Source of the DNA: CAYQAJ01 sp964415245
Lineage (GTDB): Bacteria > Planctomycetota > Planctomycetia > Pirellulales > Pirellulaceae
Direction: 5' to 3'
Assembly: GCA_964415245.1 (NCBI GenBank)
Contig: CAYQAJ010000327.1
Coordinates: 1 to 5,390, forward strand
Length of the DNA stretch: 5,390 bases
Shown here: positions 5,056-5,390 of the stretch, piece after piece
Layout: each line of letters opens with the position of its first letter
How positions within the stretch are numbered: position 1 is the first letter of the stretch
Translations under genes and position numbers: made by a program
Notes under the pieces: generated by a model
What the model was told of the DNA's origin: nothing
What the model saw: the letters and a program-made list of their open reading frames with translations, nothing else
The model's database searches: none

Positions 5056-5085
5056 GTCATTCCCGCGAAGCCGGGAATCCAGCAG
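5056..5085. repeat. Dispersed palindromic repeat, ATTCCCG...CGGGAAT type
   Basis: GTC is followed by ATTCCCG (5059-5065), a 6-base centre, CGGGAAT (5072-5078), then CCAGCAG. This matches the well-known dispersed palindrome resembling Neisseria dRS3 (ATTCCC, 8 bases, GGGAAT), with near-identical forms in many other bacteria. In one minus-strand frame such repeats translate to the familiar artefact LDSRLRGND, which is present here. Family resemblance is clear; mobility or function in this genome is unknown. Confidence 0.75.
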
Positions 5086-5116
5086 AAATTGAACGGCGGA
5101 CTCCGACGGCAAGTTT

Positions 5117-5146
5117 GTCAATCCCGCATAGGGGGCAATCCACCAA
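5117..5146. repeat. Degenerate second copy of the palindromic repeat
   Basis: Aligned without gaps to 5056-5085, this 30-base stretch is identical at 22 positions, including the starts GTCA and TCCCGC and the AATCCA block. Most mismatches fall where they destroy the palindrome, so it no longer folds like the first copy. The two copies are in the same orientation, 61 bases apart start to start. Confidence 0.5.
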
Positions 5147-5160
5147 CGACGCCCCCTTTT
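5130..5160 (+). terminator. Terminator-like hairpin with T-run
   Basis: AGGGGGC (5130-5136) pairs with GCCCCCT (5151-5157), a 7-pair stem with a 14-base loop, and the plus strand continues as TTTT (5157-5160). The long loop weakens it. No plus-strand gene ends just upstream, so it may simply be chance or part of the degraded repeat unit. Confidence 0.3.
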
Positions 5161-5390
5161 CGTCCTCCACTGCTATCCGACTTCGGAATCCGGGACGAGC
5201 CGCAAGAAGCCGTTGATCGCTAGTGGACTGCGACCGCTCGGTGATCGCCCGACAGGTCCCACGGATAACCGCCAACGAACTGCGGAGCATGATGGGCGAA
5301 GTGGTGAACATCGAAGCATCGCGGCTCCAAACTGACCCTGACCAAGCGTAGTCTCTCGGGTGCGTTTCGGAGAGTCGACGAAAAAACTCG
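5161..5390. other. Right-edge region without a recognisable gene
   Basis: Apart from the short frame described at 5223-5351, I see no gene, RNA or mobile element here. All three plus-strand frames are interrupted. The final bases are A-rich (CGACGAAAAAACTCG), and any feature starting there would run out of the window. Confidence 0.5.
5223..5351 (+). other. Short open frame of doubtful status
   Basis: From GTG 5223 to TAG 5349-5351 the frame encodes 42 residues, including SVIARQVPRITANELRSMMG and ending RLQTDPDQA. The composition is protein-like, but there is no clear ribosome binding site, and an in-frame stop at 5214-5216 closes the frame upstream. It could be a small gene, the degraded end of a lost gene, or chance. 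No family is recognised. Confidence 0.15.

Noticed and set aside
4750..5121. 123-codon open frame on the minus strand upstream of the DUF1501 gene
   Set aside because: It contains LDSRLRGND, a well-known spurious translation of the ATTCCCG-type palindromic repeat, and it overlaps the promoter and leader.
5056..5146. CRISPR array from two similar 30-base units
   Set aside because: There are only two units, the second is degenerate, there is no third copy or cas gene, and the first unit matches a known dispersed palindromic repeat type.
4774..5223. 149-codon open frame on the plus strand across the non-coding region
   Set aside because: It crosses the repeats, inverted repeats and the opposite-strand promoter, has no ribosome binding site and resembles no family.

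Overview
This GC-rich window most likely comes from a planctomycete, probably of the Pirellula/Rhodopirellula type. The strongest pointer is a Tat-exported DUF1501 protein, a family strongly expanded in Planctomycetes. Two other features fit: a pair of small proteins that I recall only loosely as a planctomycete-type conserved pair, and short palindromic intergenic repeats. The assignment is inference; no rRNA or tRNA is present to confirm it.

Layout. Positions 82-1667 (+) hold two translationally coupled genes: a STAS-domain protein with a DSSG phospho-acceptor motif, then a short GspE/PilB-type secretion ATPase that keeps Walker A, Asp box, Walker B, His box and tetracysteine motif but lacks the usual N-terminal N1E domain. 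Positions 1856-2688 (+) hold a second coupled pair: an acidic 108-residue conserved hypothetical protein and a basic 169-residue HEPN-like protein with an R-x6-H motif. This pair is organised like a toxin-antitoxin or RNase/partner module and is the best candidate here for an undescribed system. Positions 2795-3373 (+) encode a 192-residue exported protein of unknown function. A bidirectional terminator and two other hairpins then separate it from the convergent DUF1501 gene (4756-3488, -). That gene has a good sigma70-like promoter at 4865-4893 whose -10 box lies inside a dyad.

The last 634 bases (4757-5390) contain no convincing gene. They hold the DUF1501 leader and promoter, several inverted repeats, an intact palindromic repeat of the ATTCCCG...CGGGAAT type and a degenerate second copy of it 61 bases further on, a terminator-like hairpin, and one short open frame of doubtful status.

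How the genes may work together. The STAS protein and ATPase overlap by ATGA and are probably made together; a regulatory link is plausible but not shown. The second overlapping pair looks like a self-contained module. The exported protein and the DUF1501 protein are convergent, separately terminated and probably independent; both would act outside the cytoplasm.
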